DNA of 7,887 nucleotides, from positions 1 through 7,887 of the forward strand of contig CAAGEF010000056.1 of assembly GCA_900768805.1 (NCBI GenBank), read 5' to 3'. How positions within the stretch are numbered: position 1 is the stretch's first letter; each line of letters begins with the position of its first letter. The notes beneath the pieces were generated by a model. It ran no database searches and was not told the DNA's origin. It was given only the letters and a program-made list of their open reading frames with translations. The translations under genes and the position numbers were made by a program. This DNA comes from Clostridia bacterium. Its GTDB lineage: Bacteria > Bacillota > Clostridia > TANB77 > CAG-508. Below are positions 5,681 to 7,887 of this stretch, one piece after another.

Positions 5681-7326
5681 TTAATTTTCTTTCCATTTCA
5701 TACTTATTTTTTCTTCAGCTTCAGGTTTTTTTGTGTTCAAAAAATTGCTTCTATATTCTCTTTTCCACATCGGCTTTAAAGAATAACTAGAATTTTTATT
5801 AAGATTTGAAAATGGAATATATGGAGCAAAATAAGGAACACCAAAAGATGTTAATTGAGAAAGTGATGCAAAATGTATAAAAAGACCAATTCCAATTCCT
5901 AAAAAACCGGCAAGATATCCTAAAATAATATAATAAAATCTGAATATTCTTAGTGAAAAGCTTAATGAAAAATCAGGAATAGCAAAATTACAAAGTCCAG
6001 TAAAGGCAACAATGATTATTAAAATAGGACTTACTATATTTGCACTAACAGCAGCATCTCCTAAAACTAGGGCTCCGAATAATTCCTATAGTTTGACCAA
6101 ACGGAGATGGAACTCTAAGTCCAGCTTCTCTAATAAGTTCAAAAGAGATTTCCATAAGAATAATTTCGAATAGTATAGGAAAAGGGATTGCTTGTCTGGC
6201 ATTAGATATAGCAAATAATAATTCTGAAGGTATAAGTTCCTGATGAAAAGTTGTTATAGCTATATAAAGACCAGGTAAAAATGTAGAAAAGATGAATGCA
6301 ATTAATCTTATAAATCTAAGAAATTTACCATAATTATGATTTAAGTTTAAATCTTCTGGAGATGTTAAAAAATCTGTAAATAAAGCAGGAACAACTAATG
6401 CATATGGTGAGCCATTTACAATAATCGCAATTCTGCCAGATAAAATATAGTTACAAGCTCTATCATTTCTTTCTGTTGCAATTATTTCTGGATAAATTGA
6501 TGGTTTATCTAGAATTAGTTGTTCTAACTGTCCTGATGATATTAGAGAATCTATTTCTAAATTTTGTAATCTATATTTTACTTCAGCAATTAAATCATCA
6601 TTAGTAATATTAGAAATATAACAAATGGCAACAGGCGTATTAGTTATATTTCCAATGTTACATTCTTCAATAACTAAATTTTCATTATTAATTGTTTTAC
6701 GAATGAGACCTGTATTTATTCTTAAGTTTTCTACAAAAGCTTCTTGAGCACCTCTGATAATAGTTTCATTTTTGGGTTCAGAATTATTTCTACCTTTTAG
6801 TTTTTTTGTTTCTATACAAAATGCTTTATCACATTTATCAACAAAAAGAACCGAAAAACCAGAATTTATCTTTTTTAAAATAGATTTATATTCTGTTTCT
6901 GTAGAAATACTATTTTGTGGGATTAATTTTTTATATATAAATTTATCTAACTGAATTTTTTTTAATACAGAATTTTCTTTTTGTTCTATTGTTGAATTCA
7001 TATTTATAGAATTTTTTAATAATAATGGTTTTAAAATATTTGAATTTATAGAATCTCCATCAACCATTCCGTCTATAAAAACTAAAAAGGCTTTTAAATT
7101 TTTATTATTTATAGTAATTGTAAAATTCCTAATAATAATATCGCTATTAATTAAAGTATTATATTTAATTTTTATATACTCTAAATTTTCTTTTATAGAT
7201 TTAGATACTACTGTATTATCTGATTGAATATTTTCTATATTATTTGGATTGTTTGGTAATATAAAAGAATGCTTGTTGCCGTGGTGAATAACTAAATATG
7301 TTAAAAAATATGTCTTTTAAATTCAT
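5681..7326 (-). CDS. gerAA: Spore germination receptor A subunit, GerAA family, with two +1 shifts at CGG codons
   Basis: This is the A subunit of the germinant receptor (Pfam GerA family), in the spore inner membrane. The start ATG at 7326 has AGGATG upstream. Codons 1-15 (MNLKDIFFNIFSYSP) run into CGG and the frame stops at 7240-7242. The next piece (7280-6078) includes FIDGMVDGDS near residues 83-92, a family hallmark, and reaches a membrane region (from about residue 338) ending PSPFGQTIGII. It then meets CGG and stops at 6045-6047. The last piece (6076-5681) gives GALVLGDAAVSANIVSPILI, further helices and the typical C terminus. Skipping one C at each site yields 547 residues, a normal length. 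The longest single ORF (7067-6045) lacks both ends and starts inside the FIDG-MVDGD motif. gerAB follows after 22 bases. A sigma-G-type promoter is expected but I could not place one confidently. Confidence 0.92.
6074..6080 (-). other. +1 frameshift site at an in-frame CGG in gerAA (codon 417)
   Basis: The frame reads GGA ATT ATT CGG AGC on the minus strand. The conserved GerA sequence GIIGALVLGDAAV needs ATT ATT, then GGA GCC CTA, so the C (plus-strand 6077) is extra. Stops in the two frames (TAG 6086-6088 and TAG 6045-6047) confine the switch to 6048-6085. Confidence 0.88.
7278..7284 (-). other. +1 frameshift site at an in-frame CGG in gerAA (codon 16)
   Basis: The minus strand reads TCA CCA CGG CAA. 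Skipping the C (plus-strand 7281) gives SPGNKHSFILPNN, which runs on to FIDGMVDGDS. Stops confine the switch to 7243-7316. The exact point is less certain than at the other two sites because the GerA N terminus is poorly conserved, but the frame change itself is required. Confidence 0.7.
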
Positions 7327-7362
7327 TTTTATCATCCTTTTTTATTTTTTCTTATTTTCTTC

Positions 7363-7387
7363 AGATTTGAAAAAAATATTCAAATTT
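7363..7387. repeat. Inverted repeat in the divergent gerAA/pilin-like intergenic region
   Basis: AGATTTGAA (7363-7371) and TTCAAATTT (7379-7387) pair over nine positions with one G-T, and the spacer is A-rich. It has no T-run, and sits 37 bases upstream of gerAA. It could be an operator, or chance in AT-rich DNA. Confidence 0.3.
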
Positions 7388-7413
7388 GTTATAAAATTGT
7401 AATAGAAAATGTA

Positions 7414-7442
7414 TTGAATAAAAGAATTTTTATAAGTAAAAT
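7414..7442 (+). promoter_or_regulatory. Possible promoter of the right-edge gene
   Basis: TTGAAT (7414-7419) is followed by a 17-base spacer and TAAAAT (7437-7442), about 43 bases before the start codon. The surrounding DNA is almost pure A and T, so specificity is low. The rest of 7327-7485 holds only the inverted repeat and ribosome binding sites. Confidence 0.4.
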
Positions 7443-7485
7443 AAAATTATATATTATAAATAATGTTATAAAAGAGGATTATCTT

Positions 7486-7887
7486 ATGAAAAATAAATTT
7501 AAAAATCAAAAAGGTGTAATATCTGTTTTTGCTATGCTTGCCATGCTTTTTTTCCTATTGTTTATTTTAGGTGCATATATGACTGTTTCTAGAAGCAATA
7601 GAACACAAAAAGAAAGTAATGATGAAATTTTAAAAATCTATTCAACTGAAGTAAATGCACAAGATATATATGATGAGATGATATCATATAAAACTGATAT
7701 TATACCATTATATACATATGATCAGGTTAATAATATTGGTACAGAGAATTTTTATGCTATTAATGAAAAGGTTTATTATTTTAAATCATTTGTATATAAT
7801 AATTTGGGAAATATTGTGCATGAGAATGATGCTTTGTATGAATTAAAAACTAATTTAAATATTCCAGAATTGAATTATGATGAATCA
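7486..7887 (+). CDS. Membrane-anchored protein with pilin/TadE-like N terminus, 3' end outside the window
   Basis: The visible 134 residues begin MKNKFKNQKGVISVFAMLAM. A basic stub of ten residues ending QKG is followed by a single 25-residue hydrophobic helix (about 11-35), then a hydrophilic, probably extracellular region. The QKG-V-ISVF junction resembles type IV/Tad-type pseudopilin N termini, where a prepilin peptidase cleaves after Gly. Clostridial proteins with this KGxISVF start are often found in Tad-like secretion loci. The helix could equally be a simple signal anchor. The start has GAGGA (7474-7478) upstream. Mixed use of GAG/GAA and TTG/TTA differs slightly from the other genes. 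No neighbour supports a pilus locus inside this window. The frame is open to the edge and no CGG occurs in it. Confidence 0.75.
   Translation, partial: MKNKFKNQKGVISVFAMLAMLFFLLFILGAYMTVSRSNRTQKESNDEILKIYSTEVNAQDIYDEMISYKTDIIPLYTYDQVNNIGTENFYAINEKVYYFKSFVYNNLGNIVHENDALYELKTNLNIPELNYDES

Noticed and set aside
5477..5779. Plus-strand 100-residue ORF
   Set aside because: It is antisense to the 5' part of gerAB and the 3' end of gerAA, with low-complexity content and no good ribosome site.
6772..6954. Plus-strand 60-residue ORF
   Set aside because: It is antisense to gerAA and resembles no protein I recognise. It is a frame shadow.
6045..7067. 340-residue GerA as a complete gene
   Set aside because: Conserved GerA sequence extends on both sides in other frames. 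The apparent start lies inside the FIDGMVDGDS motif and the end replaces GALVLGDAAV with nonsense.
7363..7387. Inverted repeat as a terminator
   Set aside because: There is no T-run in either direction, and it lies in a divergent promoter region.
1..7887. CRISPR array, insertion sequence or phage genes
   Set aside because: I saw no regularly spaced repeats, transposase motifs, terminal inverted repeats with target duplications, or phage-like genes.

Overview
The window is very AT-rich, with AGA as almost the only arginine codon and TAA as the stop of every complete gene. It also carries a gerA-type spore germination operon. Together these point to an endospore-forming, low-GC Firmicute, most likely a Clostridia member. 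Nothing here resolves the genus.

Layout. From 1 to about 1120 there is a rightward operon: a sigma-A-like promoter, efp (elongation factor P) and a small coiled-coil/zinc-ribbon protein, ended by a terminator hairpin. That hairpin lies inside the 3' end of a convergent, membrane-anchored M23 endopeptidase gene (1076-1711, minus). Next come an imperfect hairpin with a small GC island, then a solitary tRNA-Trp(CCA) gene on the minus strand with its own promoter and terminator. A TelA-family gene (2097-3260, plus) is fired divergently from the tRNA. From 7326 down to 3257 the minus strand carries gerAA, gerAB, gerAC and a 53-residue two-helix membrane protein, closely spaced as one operon. At the right edge a divergent gene begins with a pilin-like, single-helix N terminus and runs off the window.

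The main observation concerns the reading frames. efp is broken once and gerAA twice, and each break is a net +1 shift. Restoring the conserved protein requires skipping exactly one C, and in every case that C is the first base of an in-frame CGG triplet (codon 13 of efp; codons 16 and 417 of gerAA). I found no other in-frame CGG in any gene here. CGG out of frame occurs several times with no disruption, and arginine is written AGA with rare exceptions. So every in-frame CGG coincides with a frameshift, and every frameshift with an in-frame CGG. Possible explanations are that CGG is an undecoded codon that triggers +1 frameshifting, that CGGN is read as a four-base glycine codon, or that sequencing or assembly systematically inserts a C before GG. 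The window alone cannot separate these.

Other points of interest are an M23 gene whose only good Shine-Dalgarno sequence faces ATT codons rather than ATG, and two plus-strand terminator-like hairpins written inside the coding sequence of convergent minus-strand genes. Germination genes (receptor subunits A, B and C) act in the spore inner membrane. EF-P acts on the ribosome. The remaining genes have no evident joint pathway.
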